Program-made: the position numbers and the translations under genes
Shown: positions 55,561 through 63,625 of the stretch, piece by piece
Numbering within the stretch: the stretch's first letter is position 1
Layout of the letters: every line of letters starts with the position of its first letter
Assembly (NCBI RefSeq): GCF_003072645.1
Contig: NZ_CP028897.1
Span: 3,051,658-3,115,657 of the forward strand
Reading direction: 5' to 3'
DNA length: 64,000 nucleotides
Origin: Dongshaea marina
GTDB lineage: Bacteria; Pseudomonadota; Gammaproteobacteria; Enterobacterales; Aeromonadaceae
The notes under the pieces: generated by a model
What the model saw: only the letters and a program-made list of their open reading frames with translations
Told to the model about the DNA's origin: nothing
Databases searched by the model: none

Positions 55561-55989
55561 TTAGCCGGAATATTCGACGGGCTCCATATCACTCCACTGG
55601 GCCCTGATCCCTGGATCCTCTGCCAGGGCCTCATAAGCCTCTTCAAGGCAGGAATAACAGCAGAGCTTGATCCCGGCTTGCCTGGCACACTTTTGGGAAA
55701 TCATACTCGATAGCCTGGAATCTGAGACACTCACAAACCTTGAACAGCCCCGCTGCTCAAGCCCCTGATACATAACACTCAACTCATCCAATCCATCGGC
55801 TGTAATACTGGGTTGATTCTGCAGGTGCTCCAGATAAGCCCAGGGCTGCTCTATGCCATGATCCAGAGCTTCAAACATTCTTGTTGCAAGATGACGGATG
55901 CCACTGCGGTTAAAGTGTCCTAATGGCTTAAGCAGGAGCAGCTTCGGGTAGCGGTGGATGATAAAGTGCCCATGAGCGGCTTCTTTCAT
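55561..55989 (-). CDS. Hypothetical STAS/SpoIIAA-like protein
   Basis: This is a 142-residue soluble protein. FIIHRYPKLLLLKPLGHFNRSGIRHLATRMFEALDH and FVSVSDSRLSSMISQKCARQAGI have the alternating strand-helix pattern and length of STAS/SpoIIAA-like single-domain proteins, but identity is weak. It is likely co-transcribed with the GNAT gene downstream. Function unknown. Confidence 0.5.
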   Translation of the reverse strand: MKEAAHGHFIIHRYPKLLLLKPLGHFNRSGIRHLATRMFEALDHGIEQPWAYLEHLQNQPSITADGLDELSVMYQGLEQRGCSRFVSVSDSRLSSMISQKCARQAGIKLCCYSCLEEAYEALAEDPGIRAQWSDMEPVEYSG

Positions 55990-56129
55990 GAAAACCTCAA
56001 ATCGCTTGTCTCTTTAGTACCATATCCCACCCCTAAAATTGACACAATCTTCAATAAAGAGCCAATGTTCGATCTGAGCCTTTGGTTGTGATTCGTGGCT
56101 GTTATCACTCGACCACGGCAATATGCCAA

Positions 56130-56705
56130 GGGCACAACATGGCTGACCTCAGGTCAAATCACTGAAGTTCGCTTTGTACCAATAGCGAGCTTGATAGCAT
56201 TGCATGCAGCTAATATTGTGGCTTCGCCACAGATATGCCGGGGCGCCGACAGCGCCTGACTTTTGTATCGGCAAAAGTCAGCAAAACCTCCCTTCGCGCT
56301 GCGAGTCCCTCCGCAGAGCTGCGGTGCTCGGCGATTATCATCCTTGATAATCCTACCAGCTCGGTATCCCTACCTCGCGTTTCATTGCTCCGGGAGCAAT
56401 TCCACCCTGTCTCGAAAACAAAAAATAGTGGTTTTATAGTTTGCCTCGGCACTCGCTCACGGGGGTTACTTCCCCTTTGATTCGCACCGAAAGGCCACGT
56501 TGGTGTTTGAGATTGAAGGATATGGATATCCTGAAAGCAGGGTCGAGCCATGGATGGCTCGTTTCTGCGTATCTCATAAAACCAGTGGCTCTGAGGATCA
56601 ACGCGAATCGAGGGGCACCCTCGGGGTTGTTAGGGGGACTGGGTGAGCAGTTCCCCTAACCCGTCGCTGCTCGGCAGCGGCAAATGTGCCGAAGGCACAA
56701 ATACT
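56130..56705 (+). repeat. Modular hairpin intergenic repeat, copy A
   Basis: About 500 bases (from about 56165) are near-identical to 59615-60115: ATTGTGGCTTCGCCACAGATATG, ACTTTTGTATCGGCAAAAGTCAG, GGTTACTTCCCCTTTGATTC, GGATATGGATATCCTGAAAG and TCGAGCCATGGATGGCTCG. The middle differs by swapped hairpin modules (CTCCGCAGAGCTGCGG and TTATCATCCTTGATAA here). No credible protein is encoded, and short frames through it are shared only because the DNA is repeated. Confidence 0.75.
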
Positions 56706-56990
56706 CAGTCCGAAGGACTAAGAGCTAAGTTCGCTTTGTACCAATAGCTGACTTTTCCTAGTGCTGCGCACGGCTGATCTGCGGCTTCGCTGCATAAGTG
56801 CCGGGGTGCCGGCAGCACATTACTTTTGTACCGCCAAAAGTAATCAAAAGCTCCCTTCGCGTGATGTATTTATCATCCCTGATGAATCTCTCCAGCTCGA
56901 TATCCTATCTCGCGTTACGTGACTCTGAGAGTCACTTCACCCCTCCATCAAGCTCCGGTGCTTGGCATCCCTGCCTCGAAAAGAGGTAAT
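56706..56990 (+). repeat. Modular hairpin intergenic repeat, copy B (abuts the LysR stop)
   Basis: This is a diverged unit with ACTTTTGTACCGCCAAAAGT, TTTATCATCCCTGATGAA, AGCTCGATATCC, TATCTCGCG and GTGACTCTGAGAGTCAC. It runs into the last codons of the LysR gene, so the LysR C-terminal tail (EAGMPSTGA) is repeat-derived. The hairpin stems differ from other copies but still pair. Confidence 0.7.
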
Positions 56991-57829
56991 TGATCGAGCA
57001 ATGCTGAAATTGAAGGCAAATATTCATCATTCCAAACAAGATAGGTACGGTTCATTGTTATCCCGTCAGGTAGTTTGTGTTTTCTTATAGCACTATTAAG
57101 GCTCAATGTTTCCAGAACCGAGGCCGGAATAATGCCATAGCCGCCATTTGCAGCGACACACGCAGCAATAGCATGGTAACTGCTGAACTCAGAAATTCGT
57201 GAAGGTTTTACAACCGCTTCTGAAATCCAATTTTCGATGATGGTGCGATACGAGCAACCTTTTCCAAAGGTGATCAGTGTTTGGCCATGGAGATCAGAGC
57301 TCTGAGTCACAGGCGGATGGTCGGCGCTGGTGACCAAGATCAGTTCTTCACGAAATACCGATCGGACGTTGAGACCATTGCGCTCAAAAGGCTCACCAAC
57401 AAACGCTGCATCCAGACGATAATCTTGCACCCTTTGTATCAATTGCGCCGTTGTCCCGGTTTGCAGCTCCACTTTAAGGCTGGGCTTAGATCGATGAAGC
57501 GCGGCAAGTATCTTTGGTAAGCGGCTAGCGGCGGTACTTTCCATAGAACCCAGCCGCAGTGGTCTTAGAGAATTTGAACCCCGCACAGATAATTCTGCTT
57601 CATCCGCCAAACGAAGCAATCGCTCAGCATGAACCAAGAGATCTGCTCCTTGTGGCGTAAGCTCAAGGGAGCGACCGCGCCTTCTGAATAATGAAACACC
57701 AAGCCTTTGCTCCAACTGTTTAATCCGTGTCGTGACGTTGCTTTGCACCCGATTTAATTTCTCTGCGGCACGAACAATGCCACCTTCATTCACTACAGCG
57801 CAAAAAACATCAAGCGAATTTAGATCCAT
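56948..57829 (-). CDS. LysR-family regulator with repeat-derived C-terminus
   Basis: This is a 293-residue protein from ATG 57829 (ATG 57838 and 57856 are alternatives). The N-terminal HTH is LDVFCAVVNEGGIVRAAEKLNRVQSNVTTRIKQLE, and the effector domain (SMESTAASRLPKILAALHRSKPSLKVELQTGTTAQLI) follows. It diverges from the CoA-transferase gene, so that gene is its likely target. The last residues, about EAGMPSTGA, are encoded by the adjoining repeat, meaning the native 3' end was replaced or truncated. Confidence 0.85.
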   Translation of the reverse strand: MDLNSLDVFCAVVNEGGIVRAAEKLNRVQSNVTTRIKQLEQRLGVSLFRRRGRSLELTPQGADLLVHAERLLRLADEAELSVRGSNSLRPLRLGSMESTAASRLPKILAALHRSKPSLKVELQTGTTAQLIQRVQDYRLDAAFVGEPFERNGLNVRSVFREELILVTSADHPPVTQSSDLHGQTLITFGKGCSYRTIIENWISEAVVKPSRISEFSSYHAIAACVAANGGYGIIPASVLETLSLNSAIRKHKLPDGITMNRTYLVWNDEYLPSISALLDQLPLFEAGMPSTGA

Positions 57830-58107
57830 TCTTCTCATTTTAAGAATCTTATTCAAAATAATTCAATTTAGCTAATGGGTTAGCTGTGTCAATGTTTGAA
57901 CTGTAGGAAGCTTAATAAAGCAGCTGAAGTTGGTGATGAATAGGTTTTAAGTCGCACAGAATTTGAGTTCGACACCATCTGCAAAACTCCCAGGTTCGGC
58001 TTGAGTCTAACAGCCTCGGCACTGAGGAGTGTTGTGACTTACAGCCGTGACAGGTGATAGCAAGTTTCCATTCAAATTTTGGCCTGATTGAAAATGGTAA
58101 AAGCATC
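57830..58107. promoter_or_regulatory. Divergent control region of the LysR and CoA-transferase genes
   Basis: This 278-base gap between divergent genes should contain both promoters and the LysR site. No strong palindrome was identified by eye. Confidence 0.45.
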
Positions 58108-59601
58108 ATGACGAAAAAAAATAACAATCTTCCCCACTCTATGGATGAGCTGCTAGAAATTCGTGGGCAGGGGAGTCCAGCTGAAAAAGAAATTACCTTT
58201 ACCCGCGAAGGCCCTTTTTTCGCTTCACCACTTAAAATGGGTGAAGCCTTAGCCAGCGCACTGGCCGCACGGGCACTTGCTGCAAACGACCTGTGGGAGC
58301 TTCGCATGGGGGATCGTCAGAAAATTGAAATCGACACTCACGCAGCCGCTGCAACCGCGCTTCTGGGCAGCCGCGAAACCGAGCGCCTTAATGAAAAAGG
58401 CGAATACGAGCATTTTGAACTTAGCCCTGCCGTTGCCGATATGATTGCAACAACTCAATGCTGGCCTACTAAAGACGGTAAACACTTCTTGCCGCACACA
58501 AATCTGGACCATTTGCGTGAAAAAGTTCTGGGGGTGTTGAAGTGTGACAACTCCATAGATGCTATCAAAGCCGCGCTCATGAACTGGACAGCCAAGGGCG
58601 CCGAAGACGCGATCGCACGGGTACAAGCCTGTGGTGGAATGGTGAGAACTCCCGAAGAGTGGCTTGCCCATCCACAAGGGGCATACCTGGCCAAACGGCC
58701 TGTCGTGGAGATCGAAAAGATTGCCGACAGCGACCCTGAGCCGCTACCGGAATGCAAGACTCCCTTGGAGGGGGTTAGAGTCATTGATTCCACTCGGATT
58801 ATTGCTGGCCCGATGGCCGGGTTTTCTTTAGCTGAACATGGCGCTGATGTTCTCATGGTCACTGCCGAGCATTTGCCTCAAGTGCCCGCCTTCCTGCGTG
58901 ATACCAGTCATGGAAAGCGAAGCTGTTTTCTCGATTTAAACCATCAGACGGATGCAGAGCAATTGCGCTCCCTGGTAAAAGAATGTGACGTCTTTCTGGA
59001 TGGCTACCGTCCCGGAGCACTGGCCCGTAAGGGGTTCTCCACCGAGAGTCTGACTAAAATGCGCCCGGGTATCATTCATACTTCCGTGAACTGCTTTGGA
59101 TCGGGTGGCCCATGGTACGAGCGTGCCGGCTGGGATCAGGTGGCTCAGGCCGTAACCGGGATGTGCGATGTTCATGGAAGAGGGGTCGATGCAGATGGGC
59201 CCTTGTTGACCCCGGTATTTGTTTGCGATTTCCTGGCAGGTTATCTGGCTGCTTATGGGACTATGATTGCCCTGGCTCGTCGGGCTCGCGACGGCGGCAG
59301 CTATCGAGTAACCTCGTCATTGTGTCAGGTAGCAATGTGGCTGCTGCGGATGGGCGAGGTAGAGGGGTATAAAGGCGTCCGCGGACGCTTGACGGAGCAA
59401 GAGAGTAAAATTTGGAAGCGTGAAGTGCATGGTACGCCTTATGGGGACCTTCGGATGATCGGCCCTGTCATCATGATGTCCAAAACCCCCGCGATTTGGC
59501 AGAGCCTACCGCCGGTACTTGGTGGAGATAAACCAGGCTGGAGACCAAGAACGGAACGCACTGGTGACAGAACTATTGTGCCGCAGGCACACAATGGCTA
59601 A
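58108..59601 (+). CDS. Family III (CaiB/BaiF) CoA-transferase with repeat-derived C-terminus
   Basis: This is a 497-residue protein from ATG 58108. The central part (PLEGVRVIDSTRIIAGPMAGFSLAEHGADVLMV, HGKRSCFLDLN, VFLDGYRPGALARKGF, INCFGSGGPWYERAGWDQVAQAVTG, GPLLTPVFVCDFLAGYLAAYG) is class III CoA-transferase, which moves CoA between carboxylic acids. The N-terminal 220 residues are an extra region common to a subgroup. After GGDKPGW the C-terminus (about the last 20 residues, ending TIVPQAHNG) is encoded by the start of the next repeat copy, so the original end seems lost. Substrate unknown. Confidence 0.8.
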   Translation: MTKKNNNLPHSMDELLEIRGQGSPAEKEITFTREGPFFASPLKMGEALASALAARALAANDLWELRMGDRQKIEIDTHAAAATALLGSRETERLNEKGEYEHFELSPAVADMIATTQCWPTKDGKHFLPHTNLDHLREKVLGVLKCDNSIDAIKAALMNWTAKGAEDAIARVQACGGMVRTPEEWLAHPQGAYLAKRPVVEIEKIADSDPEPLPECKTPLEGVRVIDSTRIIAGPMAGFSLAEHGADVLMVTAEHLPQVPAFLRDTSHGKRSCFLDLNHQTDAEQLRSLVKECDVFLDGYRPGALARKGFSTESLTKMRPGIIHTSVNCFGSGGPWYERAGWDQVAQAVTGMCDVHGRGVDADGPLLTPVFVCDFLAGYLAAYGTMIALARRARDGGSYRVTSSLCQVAMWLLRMGEVEGYKGVRGRLTEQESKIWKREVHGTPYGDLRMIGPVIMMSKTPAIWQSLPPVLGGDKPGWRPRTERTGDRTIVPQAHNG

Positions 59602-60125
59602 CTGTAGGTCAGATCATCGAAATTCGCTTTGTACCAAAAGCGAACTTGATAGCATTGCATGCAGCTAATATTGTGGCTTCGCCACAGATATGTCGGGGCG
59701 CCGACAGCGCCTGACTTTTGTATCGGCAAAAGTCAGCAAAACCTCCCTTCGCGCTGCGAATTTATCATCCCTGATAAATCTCCCCAGCTCGATATCCTAT
59801 CTCGCGTTACGTTGCTCTGGGAGCAACTTCGCCCCTCCGCAGAGCTGCGGTGCTCGACATCCTGTCTCGAAAAAAAATTGTGGGTTTATAGTTCGCCTCG
59901 GCGCTCGCTCACTGGGGGTTACTTCCCCTTTGATTCGCACCGAAGGGTCACGTTGGTGTTTGAGATTAAAGGATATGGATATCCTGAAAGCAGGGTCGAG
60001 CCATGGATGGCTCGTTTCTGCGTATCTCATAAACCAGTGGCTCTGAGGATCAACGCGAATCGAGGGGCACCCTCGGGGTTGTTAGGGGGACTGGGTGAGC
60101 AGTCCCCCTGACCCGCAGTCCGCGG
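59602..60125 (+). repeat. Modular hairpin intergenic repeat, copy C
   Basis: This copy is near-identical to copy A over about 480 bases in direct orientation, so A and C flank the LysR/CoA-transferase pair as long direct repeats. Here the variable middle carries TTTATCATCCCTGATAAA, GTTGCTCTGGGAGCAAC and CTCCGCAGAGCTGCGG hairpins. Confidence 0.75.
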
Positions 60126-60660
60126 CCGGACAATTGTGCCACAGGCACAAAAAGCTGACCGCAGGTCAAATGATGAAGGTTCGCTTTGTATCAATGGCGA
60201 ACTTTTTATATATCCTGCGGATAGCCTTTTTGCAGCTGCGCAGCATGATTGCCGGAGTGCCGGCAGCACATTACTTTTGTACCGCCAAAAGTAATCAAAA
60301 GCTCCCTTCGCGCTGCGAGTCCCTCCGCAGAGCTACGGTGCTCGGCATCCTGCCTCGAAAACAAAAAAGCACAAATATAACTAGCCTCGGTGCTCGCTCA
60401 TGGGGGTTACTTCCCCTTTGATTCGTGCCTGAAAATCATAATGCGAGTGAATCCGAATGGCTGGACGCCATGAGAGCATAGCCACGCCAGGGGTGGAGTC
60501 TCTCCCGGAGAGACAGAGCGAGAGATAGGGATATCGAACTGGGGAGGCATATCATGGATGGTATGCGGCGTGTCTATGCTGAGCTTCAAGGAATAAGTAA
60601 TTTTCAGGATTGCCACGAATCAAGGGGCCCCCTCGCGGTTGTTAGGGGACTGGTTAAGAG
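60126..60660 (+). repeat. Modular hairpin intergenic repeat, copy D with an inverted piece
   Basis: A B-like unit (ACTTTTGTACCGCCAAAAGT, CTCCGCAGAGCTACGG, GGGGTTACTTCCCCTTTGATTC) is followed near 60485-60560 by modules in the opposite orientation (CGAGAGATAGGGATATCGA, GGGGAGG), matching the orientation at 31.8-32.1 kb. It ends at the stop of the SGNH hydrolase gene. Confidence 0.65.
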
Positions 60661-61293
60661 TCACCCTGACAGAGCCCCTCTTTGAACCATTAACTGATAG
60701 ATCGCCTGGGCGAAGAGGCGGTAGCCCTGTTGATTCAGGTGCACCATATCTGATTTCATCTTGCGGTCGCTCTCAAGCTCCCCGAGAATCGTTTCATCGA
60801 TAGGCAGCCGGTTGTTGTCCGCAAGCTCCCGATAGAGCTCCGGTGGATCCACCCATAAGCCCGGTTTAGGTACCGAAATCAGGATCACCTCAATCCCACG
60901 CTGCTGTGCCAACTCGATCATCTGTTGCAGGTTACTCTTAAGCTCAACCATGGATCGCTTACGCAAGATATCATTCCCGCCATGACAGAGAATGATGAGG
61001 TTTGGTTGGATCTCATCCAGCACCCCAGGCAAACGCTTGAGGCCTTCAGAACTCAACTCTCCCGGAACCCCCGCGTTGATCACTCGGATCCCTGAGAGCT
61101 GCTGAAGTACGGCGGGATAGCTCTGTTCAGCCGGGACACCCACTCCGCGAGTCAGACTATCTCCAAAAGCCAGTATCTTGTCTGCAGGCTGTAACTCGGT
61201 GAGGACAGGTTTGCTACAGCCAGAGACAAACAAAAATAATAACAGGCCTAACCATCGCCATTGTTGCCAGCCCACTCGCTCACATTCAGCCAT
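60661..61293 (-). CDS. SGNH/GDSL esterase lipoprotein (TesA-like)
   Basis: This is about 210 residues from ATG 61293. The signal peptide has lipobox FLFVSGC, predicting a lipoprotein. Block I is ILAFGDSLTRGVGV (catalytic Ser), block III ILCHGGNDILRK, and the C-terminal MKSDMVHLNQQGYRLFAQAI supplies the Asp-His pair. The family is the TesA/arylesterase group of GDSL hydrolases acting on esters or thioesters in the periplasm. The in-frame TTG at 61323 is less likely as the start. Confidence 0.88.
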   Translation of the reverse strand: MAECERVGWQQWRWLGLLLFLFVSGCSKPVLTELQPADKILAFGDSLTRGVGVPAEQSYPAVLQQLSGIRVINAGVPGELSSEGLKRLPGVLDEIQPNLIILCHGGNDILRKRSMVELKSNLQQMIELAQQRGIEVILISVPKPGLWVDPPELYRELADNNRLPIDETILGELESDRKMKSDMVHLNQQGYRLFAQAIYQLMVQRGALSG

Positions 61294-61412
61294 AGGAAGT
61301 TCCGCGCTGCTCGTTTTACCCAAGTATGGCTATTAATGTTTCATTGCCCAGTCCACTCAAGCCCCGGACTCAGGCTCATGATAAAATTAGCGAGACTCTT
61401 TATAGGCGCAAG

Positions 61413-61452
61413 CCAAAAAAAAGCCTTGTGAATCTCATGAACTCACAAGGCT
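61413..61452 (-). terminator. Intrinsic terminator of hns
   Basis: On the minus strand AGCCTTGTGA and TCACAAGGCT enclose a short loop and are followed by eight Ts. It starts 21 bases after the hns stop. Confidence 0.88.
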
Positions 61453-61472
61453 AAATCTGAATAACAAACAGC

Positions 61473-61868
61473 TTAGATCAAGAACTCATCCAGAGAGCGT
61501 CCTTCGTCCAAAGCACGTTGGATCGGAGCAGGCTTGCGTCCCTGACCCGTCCAGGTCTTCTCCTGGCCATTCTCATCATGATACTTATATTTGGCCGGAC
61601 GTGGAGCACGCTTAGAGGTGGACTTAGTCGCTTTCTGTGGAGCCAGATCGCCAAGATCGATACCATCAGCAGCCATCTTATCCAGGTACTCCTGGATTTT
61701 TTGCTGGCGAGCTTCCTCTTCTGCACGAACCGATTCCTCAGATTCCCTGCGTTGCTCAACCACCTCCTGTAATTTAGCTAATCCCTCCTCCAACTGCTCC
61801 AGAGTCAAATCTCTGCAGTTAGCGCGAAGACTGCGAATATTTAATAACGTCTTAATGAAATCAGCCAT
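61473..61868 (-). CDS. hns: H-NS family nucleoid-associated protein
   Basis: This is a 131-residue protein. The N-terminal coiled-coil oligomerisation part (KTLLNIRSLRANCRDLTLEQLEEGLAKLQEVVEQRR) and a charged linker lead to the DNA-binding domain KYKYHDENGQEKTWTGQGRKPAPIQRAL with the QGR hook for AT-rich minor grooves. It silences AT-rich acquired DNA such as the accessory genes seen elsewhere in this window. Single gene with a strong terminator. Confidence 0.93.
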   Translation of the reverse strand: MADFIKTLLNIRSLRANCRDLTLEQLEEGLAKLQEVVEQRRESEESVRAEEEARQQKIQEYLDKMAADGIDLGDLAPQKATKSTSKRAPRPAKYKYHDENGQEKTWTGQGRKPAPIQRALDEGRSLDEFLI

Positions 61869-62021
61869 TCATATTTCCTTATTTTATTTTAATGGATAGC
61901 ATTCTTTATGCTGCCGACTTTATTATGCATAAGCCTTGGAGATGATTCCAATTATTTTTTTAAATAGCCTGAACAGTTGCTGAACTATCCACAGACATCC
62001 CATCAAGTCATGCCGAGAAAA

Positions 62022-62318
62022 CTAGCCTGTACGGTTCCAAACCGATAGTTTGATACTAATTTTTGCATTTTCAGGAAGTGTACCATTTGTCAATATATGA
62101 ATATCCCCGGCATTATTCGCCTCACACAAACGCTCATAAAGCTTGGATATCTCGTCACGATCGCCATCATGAAACTGAAATGCGACATCAGCTGACTCAT
62201 GCTCAGGTAACAGGGCAAAATTAAACTGCTCATCAATCAAAATGTAGTGATAACTCTGGTGAGCTATCTTAGCTACAGCGTTTATAGAGTAATGGGTTGT
62301 TGTTTTGCTGGTTAACAT
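62022..62318 (-). CDS. Small hypothetical protein
   Basis: This is a 98-residue soluble protein with no recognised domain (SYHYILIDEQFNFALLPEHESADVAFQFHDGDRDEISKLYERL). It starts 20 bases after the stop of the next gene upstream on the same strand, with AGGG before the ATG, so the two form a small operon. Function unknown. Confidence 0.55.
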   Translation of the reverse strand: MLTSKTTTHYSINAVAKIAHQSYHYILIDEQFNFALLPEHESADVAFQFHDGDRDEISKLYERLCEANNAGDIHILTNGTLPENAKISIKLSVWNRTG

Positions 62319-62338
62319 ACCCTATCCCTCAATGTGGC

Positions 62339-62623
62339 TTACTGTTCGCTCAAGACATGCTGACGTAGCTCAGTAACTTTTGCCATGAAAAACTGCTGCG
62401 CATCATCCCGGGTATAGGCTTCGGAGACCTGGCGCACCCCATCAATAGAGAAAGGTGCACTTTGAACATACCCCTTGCGCTTCTGACATACTCCGGAAGC
62501 AAGCTGCACTTCACGATCCAGCACGATCACATGAAAACGAGCCGGACGACTTATCTCCAGGAAGTCAGCGACCTCGACAAGTGCCAGACCATCCATCTCA
62601 TCATGAATAACCAGTTTGGGCAT
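62339..62623 (-). CDS. Small hypothetical protein
   Basis: This is a 94-residue protein from ATG 62623 (MPKLVIHDEMDG), chosen because AAGGAG lies 6 bases upstream. A start at 62656 is possible. It has an alternating strand-helix layout (FHVIVLDREVQLASG; DGVRQVSEAYTRDDAQQFFMAKVTEL). No family recognised. First gene of a two-gene operon. Confidence 0.6.
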   Translation of the reverse strand: MPKLVIHDEMDGLALVEVADFLEISRPARFHVIVLDREVQLASGVCQKRKGYVQSAPFSIDGVRQVSEAYTRDDAQQFFMAKVTELRQHVLSEQ

Positions 62624-62897
62624 GCCATTCTCCTTGTGTTTTACATCCAGGTACAACAGATTTAGAGAGTGTCTGCGACAATCTATCAGCTCAATGACAA
62701 TGATGCAATTTTAAACAGAATTTCTAATTTTGGCCCTATATTCTTCTTTACTCTTATGGGCCAGATTAAATGTTGTTTGAAGCGATAAAGTCAAACCCAG
62801 CAAATAAATTAATTCCTGTAAAAACGAGATATCTTTTGCGAGTTACCATCAATTACCCGACTAAAACAGACAAAATAAGCGTAAATCAGCCCTCCTA

Positions 62898-63248
62898 TCA
62901 CAGCACCAACAAAGCCTCCCCAAGAAATAACCAGGGATGAGTCACCGAGCCCCAATAGTCAAAAGCCAAATCAAGTCGATAGCAAACCAGATTGCATAAG
63001 CTAAATACAATCAAACTCACCAGCAATACCAGGGGAAAAACCCAGCCTTTCGCGCCTTTATCCAGCCCAAGAATAATGATCCCGCCACCCAGCACGGCTC
63101 CCATTGCCAGAGCGCAGGTTAGACTCCACAGCAGAGTCTGAGCCGGGTGTCCGGGAAAAAGATACAACCCATAGATCCCCCAAAGCACTATCTCTCCCAT
63201 GACTGAGAGCAGCAGCGCAAAACCGATTATTTTTCTATGAGATCCCAT
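62898..63248 (-). CDS. Hypothetical membrane protein, probably frameshifted near its end
   Basis: This is a 116-residue frame with three to four hydrophobic helices (IIGFALLLSVMGEIVLWGIYGLYLF; LLWSLTCALAMGAVLGGGIII; WVFPLVLLVSLIVFSLCNLVCY) and a strong GAGGAGGACAGG before the ATG. It stops at 62898 inside a hydrophobic stretch. The neighbouring frame continues with ISWGGFVGAVIGGLIYAYF and a basic tail to a stop at 62809, which looks like the missing last helix. One added base near 62925-62935 would join them into about 147 residues. Function unknown. Confidence 0.55.
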   Translation of the reverse strand: MGSHRKIIGFALLLSVMGEIVLWGIYGLYLFPGHPAQTLLWSLTCALAMGAVLGGGIIILGLDKGAKGWVFPLVLLVSLIVFSLCNLVCYRLDLAFDYWGSVTHPWLFLGEALLVL

Positions 63249-63625
63249 CCTGTCCTCCTCACTATGTGAGCTGGTTTCATTGATAAGTGAGGTTAAAGCT
63301 TCCAGCTAATGGAAGGTCAAGGGGTGTATTCCAAGGGGTGTGGCTAGCGGTGAAACAGGAACAGAGACTGGGTGCTGACAATAAAAAAGCCCCCAACGCA
63401 TTGGAGGCTCTTATTGAATCCTTACCAGGGCATTTTTAGTTTAATCCGGGTAGTTATTCGTAACCCTCAAGTTCAAGTGCTGCTTTGAGCTTTGTTAAGC
63501 TGACCTTCTGCAGCAAGGCTGCTGCAGTAGAGCAACATGGATGTGGCTTGCGAGTCAGCGATCAAAGTCAAAGCTGCTTTCATGAGGTGAACCGGTTTAT
63601 CCGGAAACGCTCCAGGTAAAGCTAT
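63249..63625. other. Intergenic region between the membrane protein gene and amtB
   Basis: It holds the terminator at 63382-63409. No gene was seen in the remaining bases. Confidence 0.5.
63382..63409 (-). terminator. Intrinsic terminator downstream of amtB
   Basis: On the minus strand GCCTCCAA-TGCG-TTGGGGGC is followed by six Ts. It is about 215 bases past the amtB stop and the first terminator on that strand. Confidence 0.75.

Noticed and set aside
56210-56551. Short frames running through the intergenic repeats (also 59659-60111 and 31965-32153)
   Set aside because: The same peptides recur only because the DNA is repeated. Modules are swapped without regard to frame, and hairpin structure is what is conserved.
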